Shown: positions 10,466-20,845 of the stretch, piece by piece
How positions within the stretch are numbered: position 1 is the stretch's first letter
Layout: every line of letters begins with the position of its first letter
Source: Achatina immaculata
Lineage: Eukaryota > Mollusca > Gastropoda > Stylommatophora > Achatinidae
Direction: 5' to 3'
Assembly: GCA_009760885.1 (NCBI GenBank)
Contig: CM019703.1
Span: forward strand, 9,087,959 to 9,151,958
DNA length: 64,000 bases
Position numbers and translations under genes: made by a program
The notes under the pieces: generated by a model
Database searches by the model: none
What the model saw: the letters and a program-made list of their open reading frames with translations, nothing else
Told to the model about the DNA's origin: nothing

Positions 10466-13400
10466 CTGAGTTAAGATGAAAACAATCATTACACTGGGGG
10501 TAAAGACTGCCCTGCCATGACAAAGGAAGACAGCCTTATCATGTCAAGGGCAGACAGCCATATCATGCTAAGGGAAAACAGATATATCACACCAAGGGAA
10601 GACAGCCATATCATGCCAAGGGAAGAGAGCACTATTACACCATGGGAATACATCTCCGTCATGCCAAGGGAAGACAGCCCTGTCACACCAAGGGAAAAGA
10701 GCACTACCACACCAAGGGAAGACAGCCCTGTCACACCAAGGGAAGAGAGTCCTATCATGCCAAGGGAAGACAGCCCTGTCACACCAAGGGAAAAGAGCAC
10801 TACCACACCAAGGGAAGAGAGCCCTGTCACACCAAGGGAAAAGAGCACTACCACACCAAGGGAAGAGAGCCCTGTCACACCAAGGGAAAAGAGCACTACC
10901 ACACCAAGGGAAGACAGCCCTGTCACACCAAGGGAAGAGAGTCTTATCACGCCAAGGGAAGACAGCCCTGTCACACCAAGGGAAAAGAGCACTACCACAC
11001 CAAGGGAAGAGAGTCCTATCATGCCAAGGGAAGAGAGCCCTGTCACACCAAGGGAAAAGAGCACTACCACGCCAAGGGAAGAGAGCCCTGTCACACCAAG
11101 GGAAAAGAGCACTACCACGCCAAGGGAAGAGAGCCCTGTCACACCAAGGGAAAAGAGCACTACCACACCAAGGGAAGAGAGTCCTGTCACACCAAGGGAA
11201 GAGCCCTGTCATGCCAAAGGAAGACCCCTATTATGACAAGGGTACACCAAGGGGGGGGGGGGAGGTACTGGTGTTAGCCAACCATGTTTTCCTTAACCTG
11301 CCTACATACTAGAGCATCATAGTTGGCTACCTTTCCTTCCCCAACTCCAGAGGGAGTCAGTTACCCCATTTTTACAGCTGGGGTGACTTGGACACCTCTG
11401 GTCAGACTCAAACAACCAACCTTTAACATGATAATCAACCATTTCAACACTCATAAACAGTGAAAACAATGTACTGGATAGTTATATGAGATGATATTAA
11501 TCTATCGCATTTTTACCAGTGAAATACAAGGGGTGACTGATAAGTTCTCGGCATAAGGTACAACGGATTATTTGTGGACAACTTTTTTGGGTTATTTCTC
11601 AACATAGTTCCCTTTCAACTTTATGCACTTAGTCCAGCAATCCTGGAGCACATGGATCCCTTCTCTGTAAAAGTCAGCATCTTGTGCCAGTAGAAAGTGG
11701 TCTACAGCATGGATGACATCATCATCTGAAGCAAATTTATGACCGCTGAGCTCCTTTTTGAGTTTGGTAAACAGGTAATAGTCTGAAGGGGTCAAATCTG
11801 GGGAATAAGGAGGATGTTCAAGAAGCTGGAAGCCACATTCATGAAAGGTAGCCATTGCCACTGCCTAATTGTGAACTGGAGCATTGTCTTGATGAAAGAT
11901 GACTCCTCTCGTCAATTTCCCTCGATGGTTTTCCTTCAATTTGACCTGCAGTTGCTCCACAAGATTAGCGTAATAGGCCCTGGTGACCACTCTGCCCTTT
12001 TGAAGATAGTCTACTAATACGACACCTTCTGAACCCCAAAAGATGGAAGGTATCACTTTGTCTGCAGACAGAATCACCCTTGCTTTCTTTGGAGGTGGGG
12101 ATCCATGATGTTTCCACTGCTTTGACTGTTCTTTGGTTTCTTGTTGAAAATGATAAACCCAAGTCTCATCCATAGTCACAAATTGCTGAAGAAACTTTTC
12201 AGGATCTGCAGAAAAGTGGCCAAGATTGTCTCTTGACATGTTGAGACGCTGTCATTTGTGATCGAAGTTTCGGGACCCATCGAGCAGAGACCTTTGTCAT
12301 TTGAAGATCCTTGTGAATAATGGCATGAACATGTTCCTAGGAGATGCCCAACTCAGTAGCAATGTACCGCTCAGTTAGTCGTCGATCTTCCATTACCATG
12401 TCATTGCCTGTGCCGGTGGTTTCATCGGTGGTTACCGTTCTTGGTCTTCCTGGACGGGGATCATCTTCCAGACTCTCCCTTCCATGTTTGAACTGAGCTG
12501 CCCATTTCTTCTCTGTGCTGTAAGAAGGGGCACTCTCCCCTAGAGTCTCCACCATATTCTCCTGGATCTCCTTCAATGATGAAATGTTATAAATTTTCTC
12601 AATTTTTGCCACCCATTACCACTTCAGTAGCCTGTAAAAAAAATTTCTTGAAACTTGGTGTTTAATCTTACATTAACCTAATCTACAAATGCACCTAATA
12701 TCAACTGTGTATTTCAAGTATTTGTGCCTTATGCCAAGAACTTATCAATCACCCCTCGTAAATACTGCCTGAAATGTAATTTAATTCTCCATGACATAAG
12801 TTCTAAAACATTTTAATTATTAAATATATTTATACATGTTTAAAAAAATATATTTATACATACTATTTGCTATGACATATAAGGGGAAAAAACCCTGTAA
12901 AATTAATCCACTAAGACTGTAGTTAAAAAATAGTTAAACCATGCTTCTAAATCATAAAAAAAATATTCTTTGCAGACCTTCACCTCCTCCTTTTCTTATT
13001 TATCTTCCATCATGTTATAATGACTTCAAGTCCCTCTTTATTCATTATATGCCCAACAGATGTTCATAATTTTCTTACAGTTTTATATCACATCAGTTTT
13101 TTTTAAAATTTTTATTTTTATCTGACAGTCCTCTATCTTAGATAATATTAGAGATCAAAGAAACAATGAACACTGCTTCAATCAAACTCTTTTAAAATGC
13201 CTCCAATGAGCTTCATGTTGGCGTTTTTTTTCACAGTTAACTCACTTCAGCGGAGTAATTTTTGCTAAAATTCACCAAAACAATTCCCTTCATCTGGTAG
13301 TCTCTGCCCTACAATAAGCTTAATTACTACTCCAGTGACACTTATATTACAGCATAGATTCTTCACCTTTTAACATTACAGACCCACCCCATATGGATTG

Positions 13401-14424
13401 TCCAATGTATCTCCCTCATCATCTTGTCACTTCGTCAGTCATATTCTCTCTCTCAACCATGCCAATCAGGCATTGGTCATCACTGATTTCCACAATCACC
13501 TATCCTTTGCTCTTTCTATAAGATGTGCGTTGGACCATGCTCCATACCATTCTCTTAGTCTGGCAAGTATTTTTTTTTCTTTGTCTTCCTCTGTCCTTTT
13601 GTTCCTCTGGTTTTCCCACTGTGACGTATGGCTCTTCTCAACAAATGTCCTATAAATCTTGACTGTTGTGTTCTGAATTTTGCTGTAATTTCTCTCTTTT
13701 GCCCAGTCTCACTCAGAACCTCTTCATTTGCTTCCTTGGATGTCCAAGGTATTCTCACCAGCCTTCTTAGAAATCACATCTCCACTGCCTGCGGCAGATT
13801 CTGAAAGCTCTTGGTTACTGTCCATGCTTCTCACCCATATAAGAATATGATTTTGGTGTAGCACTGAATAACTCTCTTTTAGGTATTTATTGACAAAAGC
13901 TTTACTGCACAGTATATTTTTTGTTTTCATAAATGCTGACTTGGTCTGGGCTATTCTGTTCCTTATTATGGTTTTGAATCTTCCATCTTGTGTTATTATC
14001 ATTCATAAATACTTGACTTTGTTCAGTTTTGTCATATAAAATGTGACTTTAATAACCTGGTTTTACTTTGCACATAAATAGCTCAGAGCAACTGAAAGAA
14101 AATGATCAATAATTTGTAATAACAATTTAAAAAAAAAAAAACCCTTTTCTGAGAGTGATCATATTTTTCCCCACCATGTGGTTCCCCTACCTCCAAGGGT
14201 CATGGATACACCCCCTCCCTGCCATGGTAATAACCTCTCAAGAACCTAAACCTACAAATACCCTCACAATCCCCTGTGTGACTCGGCACTGTGTAACAAA
14301 ACTTGCCTTCAAATATAACAGACTTGCTGAAGAAATAGGAAAAGATGGGAAGAAAAACCATCAAGATGGTGAAGATGAGCATGGTCTTCATCACTGAGTT
14401 TTGTGACTGAGCGGGTGGAGCCAT
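10323..14424 (-). CDS. VMA21: VMA21, V-ATPase assembly chaperone (2 coding exons)
   Basis: Vma21 is a small two-helix ER membrane protein that escorts assembly of the V0 sector of the vacuolar H+-ATPase. Joining 14424-14307 to 10465-10323 gives 86 aa. Residues about 13-32 form helix 1 (KTMLIFTILMVFLPIFSYF), followed by the family motif SKSVIFEG; helix 2 is SYFYAAAVAIAIVHVILGMF followed by IYVAW, the most conserved part of the family. The protein ends FKID, with the lysine at -3 as in animal Vma21 ER-retrieval tails. The ATG has A at -3 and G at +4, and an in-frame TGA lies ten codons upstream inside the same exon, so the start is secure. The intron has a GC donor (GAAG/GCAAGT) and an AG acceptor; only this joint restores FEG-FFGM-VQQ-SSYFYAA in frame. 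The intron carries a minisatellite, a SINE, a mariner and a LINE. Length is close to the human protein (101 aa), which is longer at the N-terminus. Confidence 0.92.
10508..11240. repeat. minisatellite, 24-bp unit, ~30 copies, in VMA21 intron
   Basis: The unit is ACACCAAGGGAAGAGAGCCC + TGTC with variants. Two variants alternate over much of the array (GAAGAGAGCCCTGTC and GAAAAGAGCACTACC), giving a 48-bp higher-order period. Because 24 is a multiple of 3, four long open frames cross it on both strands; these are by-products of the period and not genes. A poly-G run (11251-11262) closes the array. Confidence 0.95.
11265..11465 (-). mobile_element. tRNA-derived SINE, copy 2 (in VMA21 intron)
   Basis: Shares with the other copies the order: tail (ACATACTAGAGCATCAT on the plus strand), core (TTTTTACAGCTGGGGTGAC) and degenerate tRNA-like head to about 11460. 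The B box is decayed. Confidence 0.75.
11527..12758 (-). mobile_element. mariner DNA transposon, inactivated
   Basis: A Tc1/mariner element of 1232 bp flanked by TA (11525-11526 and 12759-12760). Its terminal inverted repeats are at least 35 bp (CAAGGGGTGACTGATAAGTT at the left, CGAGGGGTGATTGATAAGTT at the right). The minus-strand transposase relic shows the helix-turn-helix part (AAQFKHGRESLEDDPRPGRP), VTMDETWVYHFQ with the first catalytic Asp, VIFHQDNAPVH with the second and YSPDLTPSDYYLF with the third; the last two are 34 residues apart, the mariner D,D34D signature. Stop codons interrupt it after ATELGIS (about 12339) and after NAPVHN (about 11864), and a frame shift lies near 12240. It sits in the VMA21 intron in gene-sense orientation. 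Confidence 0.95.
12761..13420. other. no gene recognised (VMA21 intron)
   Basis: AT-rich intronic sequence between the mariner and the next LINE. A partial duplication of TATTTATACAT occurs near 12830-12860. Confidence 0.4.
13424..14030 (-). mobile_element. LINE family G, C-terminal region with (GA)n end
   Basis: The minus-strand frames encode GRFKTIIRNRIAQTKSAF (about 13950), RIPWTSKEANEEVL (about 13730) and SRFIGHLLRRA (about 13660), the order of a non-LTR retrotransposon after its RT domain. The 3' end (GGCATGGTTGAGAGAGAATA, about 13440-13460 read in reverse) ends in GA dinucleotides as in the copies at 18000 and 62700. Several frame breaks are present. Confidence 0.8.
14307..14424 (-). 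CDS. VMA21: VMA21 coding exon 1
   Basis: 118 nt, ends in phase 1 after GAA G. It encodes the N-terminus, helix 1 and SKSVIFE. The next bases are GCAAGT, a consensus GC-type 5' splice site. A GT two bases further on (GGCAA/GTTTTG) would throw exon 2 out of frame. Confidence 0.9.
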
Positions 14425-14464
14425 TTTATTAACCTGGAGCTGAGACCACGAAGCACAGAATCAC
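14425..14464 (-). promoter_or_regulatory. VMA21: VMA21 5'UTR piece after a 3' splice site
   Basis: A T-run followed by CCTTACAG (acceptor ending at 14465) lies just upstream of the start codon, so the 40 nt 14464-14425 are probably the 5' leader part of exon 2 of the mRNA. An in-frame TGA in it rules out an N-terminal extension. Confidence 0.65.
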
Positions 14465-14579
14465 CTGTAAGGACATTAAAAAAAAAAAATTATAATCCTA
14501 GATTTACCCTCCTAACATTTGTATCAAATTAAACATGGCAACACAGGAATGTGACCATCTGTCTATCTTGTCTTCTTTA

Positions 14580-14860
14580 TCCCTATCTGAGGCATAGGCT
14601 ACCAACAAGGGCTGTCCATTTTCTTCCCTCCTGGGCTGTTTCTTCTATCTGTCTCCAGGTGTAGTCCCTCTTTTTTTTTTTTATCTGTTTCAACGTTCCT
14701 TTGCCAGGTGTTTCTAGGTCTTCCTTGTTTCTCTTTCCCTGGGGAATTTAGGAGAGAGCCTTTCTGGTTATGTCTGTGGTATAGGCTTATTGAGTGTCTG
14801 TGCTATCCATCTTCAGTGTCTTTTCATTATTATTTCTTTCGCTATCTCTTGTCGACGTTT
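14580..14860. repeat. unclassified dispersed repeat fragment
   Basis: CCCCTAT.TGAGGCATAGGCT and CAACAAGGGCTGTCCATTT recur at about 56670-56735 (CCCCTATATGGGGCATAAGCT, CAACAAGGACTCTCCATTT). It is possibly the 3' part of another LINE on the minus strand; I could not assign it. Confidence 0.45.
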
Positions 14861-14934
14861 TTAATAGCTGAAGCATTTTTACAGAATTTGGTAGCTGGTC
14901 CTATGAATGCGACCACAATACATACATATATATA

Positions 14935-15322
14935 TATATTGGAAAATCACCAAAACCATAGAAAACAAGTTGAATTCTTTCCAGACTAAATGTTTACTAA
15001 GAATCAGAAAAATATTTTGGCCAAACACCATAAGAAGTAACATCTTATTAGCAGAAATGCAGATGAAACCACTGACAACAATTATTGAGAAAAGACACTG
15101 GCGATGGTTGGGACATGTGATCCGAATGACTGACAACTCACTACCAAAAATAGCACTAAGATGGACACCACAGGGGAACAGAAGTAAGGGTAGACCAAAA
15201 GAGACATGGAGAAGAACAACAGAAAGGATGTTGAGCAATAGAGGGTTCACCTGGGCAAGAGCAGAAAAAAAGGCGAAGGACAGGCATTTGTGGAAAACCC
15301 TTGCGGAAGCCCCATGTTCAGA
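14935..15322 (+). mobile_element. LINE family A, C-terminal region, hairpin-less 3' end
   Basis: The plus strand reads KITKTIENKLNSFQTKCLLR, RRHWRWLGHVIRMTDNSLPK-like, then RWTPQGNRSKGRPKETWRR and GFTWARAEKKAKDRHLWKTL. Unlike the (GA)n-tailed copies it ends CCCCATGTTCAG directly followed by (AT)n; the 18 nt TGCCCTGGGCACTTAAGG are missing. (AT)n tracts flank both ends. Confidence 0.85.
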
Positions 15323-15332
15323 TATATATATA

Positions 15333-16053
15333 TACATCATCATGTGCCGTGCCGACTGGCGTTGGCTATTATGCTTCTCCAGAGTGCCCGATCCTTCATA
15401 CAGGCCATCAGCTCAGTTGGTAATCTCTTCTCACACCATCCCGTCAGACTGTCCAGTATCATTTCTCTTGGTCTTCCTCTTGATCTTCTTCCTTCTATTT
15501 TTCCTGTTGTTATAATATTTTCAATGCCCCCTTTTCTCATTGCATGTCCTATGAAAGTACATTGTCTCTCTCTTATCTTTTTGACAAGGTTTTTTGTCTC
15601 TCCAGCTCTTCTCATACATTCTTCATTAGTTATTTTTGCTGTCCAGGGGATTCGCAACATTCTTCTAATAAACCACATTTCTGCTGCTTCCAATGATTTT
15701 TGTGCAGACTTGCCTATTGTCCATGATTCACTTCCATATAACAAGATAGGTTCAATATAGCATTTTAGGACTCGTTTTCTAACATTCATTGATAAGGATG
15801 TGTTGGTTAATATGTTTCTCATTCTCTGAAATGACCTGCAAAATCTCTTGGATAAAGTCGCCAAAGAAAGCGAACAGAAAGGCCTTACTTTGAACATCAA
15901 AAAGACACAGACTATGATTATATCTAAGAAACAGAATCCACCAGCATGCAGTATTAAATTAAACGGAACTATTCTAAAGCAGGTGCAGAAATTCAAATAC
16001 CTTGGAGCAGTAATAACTTCAGATGGGAAATGCAGAACAGAAATTAGGAACAG

Positions 16054-16060
<7 letters not shown>
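15333..16060 (-). mobile_element. LINE family B with 5' inversion
   Basis: From 15838 down to 15333 the minus strand encodes the element's 3' coding part: NVRKRVLKCYIEPILLYGSE, AAEMWFIRRMLRIPWTAK, ERQCTFIGHAMRKG and GRRSRGRPREMI, up to stop. The adjoining 15841-16058 encodes the preceding part of the same protein (DKVAKESEQKGLTLNIKKTQ, KFKYLGAVITSDGKCRTEI) but on the plus strand. The two halves are therefore head to head with only a few codons lost, as expected from twin priming. The 3' tail is GATGATG next to (AT)n. Confidence 0.88.

Positions 16061-16089
<29 letters not shown>
16058..16089. repeat. (TA)n microsatellite
   Basis: Uninterrupted TA dinucleotides at the outer end of the inverted LINE B segment. 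Confidence 0.95.
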
Positions 16090-16090
<1 letters not shown>

Positions 16091-16720
16091 TAATGTAGTG
16101 ATTCTTCTAAGATACTGACCTTTTGATTAAAAAAACAACTCATTATTCATTTCATGAATCTTAAGTAATAGTTTAATACAATAAGAAACTTTAAATATGA
16201 TAATCAGAACATAACGTTTAATAAACAGCCTACACAGAAGAGAAAATGCGATTCTTATGCTGTTATCTAGGAACACTAAACCACTTTTGAAGCCAAAGCC
16301 AAACTCAAGCACTGAAAAGTTATATTAACTTTTTTTTTTTTTCTACAACACACAATGTAAGCTCCTTAAACATGCAGTAACATAGCAGTGCACAAATGGT
16401 GCTCTTGTTGGCTTTACACTTCTGTGTTGAGAATGCGGACTTCACTTCCATTTTGCTTTAAAGCTTGATCACCTATACCCCTCATGGGGAGCAGATAGCA
16501 TCCCTAGCTCATTAAACCATCAAGGGAGGAAAACCGTGCAGTTGCTTCTCACCAGAAGGCCATAATGAGACATCTGTCATTTTATAACCATTCTGAGTAT
16601 AGTTCCAGTGATTCTCAAAAGGGAGGCAGGTTCCCCCCCCCCGGGCGGAATTTCAATTCAAGTCTAAGGTTTCAATAATTACCATCATAAAAGAATATAT
16701 AAAGTGAAATCCTTTCTGGG
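16090..16720. other. no gene recognised
   Basis: No exon or matched repeat; a C-run at 16634-16643. Confidence 0.4.
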
Positions 16721-16724
16721 TGAT

Positions 16725-17030
16725 GATTATGATGGAAAGATTAACTAGTGAACATGACGGAAAGATTAACTAGTGAATATGATGGAAAGATTAACTAATG
16801 AATATGATGGAAAGATTAACTAATGAATATGATGGAAAGATTAACTAGTGAATATGATGGAAAGATTAACTAATGAATATGATGGAAAGATTAACTAATG
16901 AATATGATGGAAAGATTAACTAGTGAATATGATGGAAAGATTAACTAGTGAACATGACGGAAAGATTAACTAGTGAATATGATGGAAAGATTAACTAGTG
17001 AATATGACGGAAAAATTAACTAAAACACTA
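16725..17030. repeat. minisatellite, 25-bp unit, ~12 copies
   Basis: GAATATGATGGAAAGATTAA + CTAGT repeats every 25 bp (for example 16756 and 16781). Copies vary at CTAGT/CTAAT and GATGG/GACGG. Confidence 0.95.
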
Positions 17031-17159
17031 GTTCTCAACATCCCAGGTCTGAGACCTCCCTTTTTAACCCATGTTAACACAATTACTAAACTGCTGACAG
17101 GGCTATTGAACTGGTACACCAAACCTTCTTTGTTTTTCTACTTTCATACTTCGGCTTCT

Positions 17160-17355
17160 TAAATGGTACACTTCTACTGACTTCAGTTCAGATTTATTCA
17201 TAAACAGTACAATTCTACTGTTTCCAGTTCTAACATGGTGCGTTTCTGCTGTCTCGAACTTTGACATTGACATGGTGTATTTCTGCTGTCTTAATTCTAG
17301 CTTGGTGCATTTCTGCTGTCTCCAGTTCTGATATGTTGCATTTCTGCTGTCTACT
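17160..17355. repeat. degenerate tandem array, ~45-bp unit
   Basis: TGGTGCATTTCTGCTGTCTC recurs about four to five times with large divergence in between. Confidence 0.6.
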
Positions 17356-17425
17356 CTATTAGCATTGTGCTTCTTACATTATGCAGTATATAGTGCATAA
17401 TGTAGGAAGCACAATACGAATAGTT
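17354..17425. ncRNA. candidate miRNA-like hairpin
   Basis: ATTGTGCTTCTTACATTATG + CA (17364-17385) pairs along its whole 22 nt with the sequence at 17394-17415, with one G-U pair and an 8-nt loop. After a 3-nt internal loop the stem goes on with CTATT/AATAG. The total is about 70 nt, the size of a pre-miRNA. It lies in what would be the first intron of VMA21 if the 5' exon at 17648 is real. A relic of a short inverted-repeat transposon is the main alternative. Confidence 0.3.
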
Positions 17426-17647
17426 GTTAACATCAGAAACACATGACCGATGTCTTTCTCAACAATGTATCCCTTTCTGCAAGGAAACATGGCAAAGAAT
17501 AAAGCAAATAAAACAAAGCAGGTATACCAGTTAATAGTTTACAGTAGGATGCATGGGATGAATACAAAAATTTCGGAACGGTGACTTACTATTTTATATA
17601 TATATACTGTGTATTTAAAGTTCTTAACATAGGTTATATCTTTTCAC

Positions 17648-17840
17648 CTGACCAACCCGTTGTTGTACGGTCTGTAGCGAAGCTATTCGACAATACCAAA
17701 GACTACCACACTATTTCCGAGTACAGTCTAAATATCAAAACAACACACACACACAAAACCCATCAAAACTCGCGTTGCGTTTCATTACCGCTTCCATATT
17801 GGATTTATAATTTGTCATCTTAGTGACACCGTAAGAACTA
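17648..17840 (-). promoter_or_regulatory. VMA21: possible VMA21 first (noncoding) exon and promoter
   Basis: On the minus strand a CpG-containing stretch (about 17820-17650, e.g. GAATAGCTTCGCTACAGACC) ends at GGTCAG/GTGAAAAG, a good donor at 17648/17647 that could join the acceptor at 14465. The exon would be 5' UTR. This is inference from splice-site shape and CpG content only. Confidence 0.3.
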
Positions 17841-17999
17841 TAAGTAAACACTTAAATGGTGTCATTAATTGATGTACACTGAAAGATATACTGAGAAGGA
17901 AAATTAGAGCACTTGTGGGACTTGATTCATGTGCACTGATGATGATCCTGTTATAACACACTATACATGTGTGTGTATGTGTGTATGGATATGAAGCAG

Positions 18000-18364
18000 G
18001 GACAGTAACAAAAAAGCGCTCAAAATCTACTGGAAGCAGCGGAGATGCGGTTCCTAAGAAAAATAATGAGAATACCGTGAACAGCCAAGAAAACAAATGA
18101 AGAGGTTCTAAATGAGGGTGAGCAAAAGATAGAAATTATAGCAAAATTCAAAATTTAACAATCCAGATTTGTAGGACATGTTTTGAGAAGAGACAAGACT
18201 GGAACACTGTGTGATATCAGAAAAACTGGAGGGACAGGGGAAAAAAGAAACAAGATACCTGATGGACTAAAGAGTGGCATGGAGTCCAGTGCAGATCTTA
18301 TAGAAGGGACAAATAATAGGTGACTGTGCAAATCATTGGCGACCAACGTCTGATTGGCATGGAC

Positions 18365-18402
<38 letters not shown>
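18000..18402 (+). mobile_element. LINE family G, C-terminal region with (GA)n tail
   Basis: Plus-strand counterpart of the copies at 13424 and 62700: relics of GTVTKKRSKSTGSSGDAV, then an 'R.GQD' block, ending ...ATTGGCATGGACCAAA followed by a (GA)n tract of ~36 nt (18367-18402). All frames are broken. Confidence 0.75.
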
Positions 18403-18406
<4 letters not shown>

Positions 18407-19030
18407 GATGGAGGGAAATGGACATACACATGTATCAAATAATATAATTATATGACAATACATGTATGACATACATACCATTCCAACATTAGAAAAACTG
18501 TGGCGACTTCATGGTGATTTTCGTGAACAAAAATCTGGAATACGATAAAGATGACTGGCATACTATTCCAAGGTGCAATAATAAAATAATTATTTTTAAC
18601 GAGAATGTAAAAGACAGCAAGGAAGGTTTATCTTCCACAAATGTGCATATGTAAAGTAAATCAAGGCAGTTAAACATAGAGAAAACTGTAGAAGTAGACA
18701 GACAGATAAAAATAGACTAGGAAATTAAAAGAAAAGAGGATGAGAGGAGTCGTGCAAGATTATGGAATAAGATTAAAATTATCATGATCCAGTTTTTAAA
18801 GCAGTCATTAAAAAAAAATCTTCACACCGACTCTAATGTAGTTTTCATATTTTTTATTTAGATTTTTATAATCTTTTGGAGTTTACACTGACCACTTCCT
18901 CAGGTTGGGGTTAAAAACAATCGAAGATTTGTTTGAGCTGAAACATGAGTAAAGCTTAGGCGCTCTTTGACGTAGGCATTTACAAAGCTTCCATTTTCAT
19001 ATAATTTTCTCGGTAAGTAAACAGTAGTCT
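18403..19030. other. no gene recognised
   Basis: AT-rich, no supported feature. Confidence 0.4.
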
Positions 19031-19400
19031 GCACGTTAATATGGTATATAAACGTGGTGTTTGGAACGGATCGTGAGTACCCGAGACATGGTTGCAAGCG
19101 CAGAGTGAGCAGACGGTGTTTGCCTGGTTCTTGCGAATAAGCGCTTTGAAAAAAAATGCAGTTCATAATTGGTTGTAAAACTCATATATAGTTTCCGCTT
19201 TGATATCACTGGTGATTTGACGGTGTGTTTAAAGTAATTATCATATGGTGTTTTTGTTTGTTTGTTTGGTTTTTTTTTTTGGTACCAAAAGTTGGCGCGT
19301 TGTTGTAGTGAAACCAGTAAGTGCACTATCTTCTCGTGGCTAGCCAGTTGCATGTACCAACGGAGCAAAGGTTTATGCGCAGTTATTCTCTAAGACCTTC
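19030..19400 (+). promoter_or_regulatory. CpG-containing interval, possible MFSD6 promoter / 5' exon
   Basis: This stretch has clearly more CpG than its neighbourhood (GGAACGGATCGTGAG, TTGGCGCGTTG, CTTCTCGTGG). A consensus donor CCA/GTAAGTG follows at 19316/19317 and could join the acceptor at 21568, upstream of the MFSD6 start. Together with the VMA21 5' candidate at 17.65 kb it would form a divergent promoter. No transcript evidence. Confidence 0.25.
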
Positions 19401-19599
19401 TTATTCTTATTCACACATCAGCATTGTTTTAGTCAAGATGTTTATGTTCTGCCGTTGTGGTGGGAAAACATAGATTATTGAGTTGATGGGTAAAAAGTTG
19501 CCTCATATTTGCATATACTTTTAAACATACTATATAACGAGACCAATACTTTTAGACACATCATATAATGAAGGTAATACTTTTTTAACATATGCATCG

Positions 19600-19723
19600 A
19601 GGCCAGTACGCTGACTAAGGCCAGATGCAACCAGGCTAATAAGGCCAGTACTCTGACTAGACCCAAATGCAACCAGGCTAATGAGGCCAGTACTCAACAA
19701 AGCCAAATGCAACCAGGCTATCT
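19600..19723. repeat. tandem array, ~43-bp unit, 3 copies
   Basis: AGGCCAGTACTCTGACTA and AAATGCAACCAGGCTAAT alternate three times. Confidence 0.85.
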
Positions 19724-19899
19724 GAGGAGTGATGTCTATCATGAGCTCAGCATTTTCAGACTTTGCATAGGGCATAGCAGGCTGAGATATCACATGTATA
19801 GCAGGCTGAAGATAGGCACATCTCATGAGTACATCAATGGCAATAGGAAGATAACAGTCCATCATCTGTTGGCAGTGACTGCCTTAGGATTTCTATAAA

Positions 19900-20650
19900 G
19901 TGGTACAAATATACCTGTCTTTCACCTTGCATGAAGTACTTTATGAAATACTGTCTTTATCACTTCCCAGTGGTGCTTTTTTTCCCCTAAAGTTTTTTTG
20001 GTTTTTGTTGTTAAATTCTCACATCTGTGCTGTTGACTTTTGCCCATTGGTTTTTGTAAGAGTATGACACTTTTCCACTGGTTAACTTTTTTCTTCTTCT
20101 GTACATGCCCTCAGAAGGGAATTGGTTGTGTTGCATTGCTATTATGTGCTTTACAGCCTGACATATTAGACTTTGGAGACTGGGTTTGTCTTCCCACTGC
20201 AGTTCCTGTTCACTTGACCAAGACTGTTGTCTGTTTCCAGGAGCACCAGTAGGAAGTAGTCTAGGGTCTTGGTCAGTTATGGTTTTCTCCGACATAGATG
20301 AAAGCAGCCAGCTGTAGGTTGCCAACCGTTGTCTCATTCAGCTTGAGTACTGCGTCTCCGTGGTCTGCCTTCTCCCACCATCACCATTAGTTCAGAAAAT
20401 CTGTGGAGCACATGTTATCACCATTTATTTAATCAATTTGCGAGACAAATTATATATTGACAAGCTGTAACCCGCCAAGAATGATGGGGAAGAAATGAAA
20501 ATATGACTTTTAGTTAAAATTACACAAGTTAATATGATCCTGAGGAAGTGAGTTTCCTCAGTCAAGTCTCCAAAGTGTTTGGCTATTGATCCTTGTGGGG
20601 CACTTTTGTATGATGAAAATCTCCTAAAAAAGTGGTAGGTTTATCATCAA
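19900..20650. other. no gene recognised
   Basis: Moderate GC content at 20100-20400 with broken open frames on both strands; no motif recognised. Confidence 0.35.
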
Positions 20651-20654
20651 ATAC

Positions 20655-20845
20655 ACAAATAATCACAACAGGCCAAAGAAAAAGAGGCAGACCTCGTGAA
20701 ACTCTGAAGAGGACATTGTTAAGAGAGGCCAAATTAACAGGCATAAAATCCCTTGATGAGGTTGAAAGACTTGCCGAAGACAGGAGAAATTGGCAAACTG
20801 CTTTGTGAAGATTGTTTAATTCATGAGGTGGAATAGGCATATTTC
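20655..20845 (+). mobile_element. LINE family C, 3' fragment
   Basis: CACAACAGGCCAAAGAAAAAG onward matches the region coding for TTGQRKRGRPRETLKRTLLR and the 'LDEVERLAEDR.NWQT' segment seen in the other family C copies. Confidence 0.85.

Noticed and set aside
10489..11236. Four overlapping long open frames (211-239 codons) on both strands
   Set aside because: They exist only because the 24-bp tandem unit is a multiple of three and has no stop in those frames; the region is an intron of VMA21.
14879..15343. 154-codon minus-strand open frame
   Set aside because: It is the complement of the LINE A C-terminal frame at 14935-15322; the plus-strand reading carries the conserved text.
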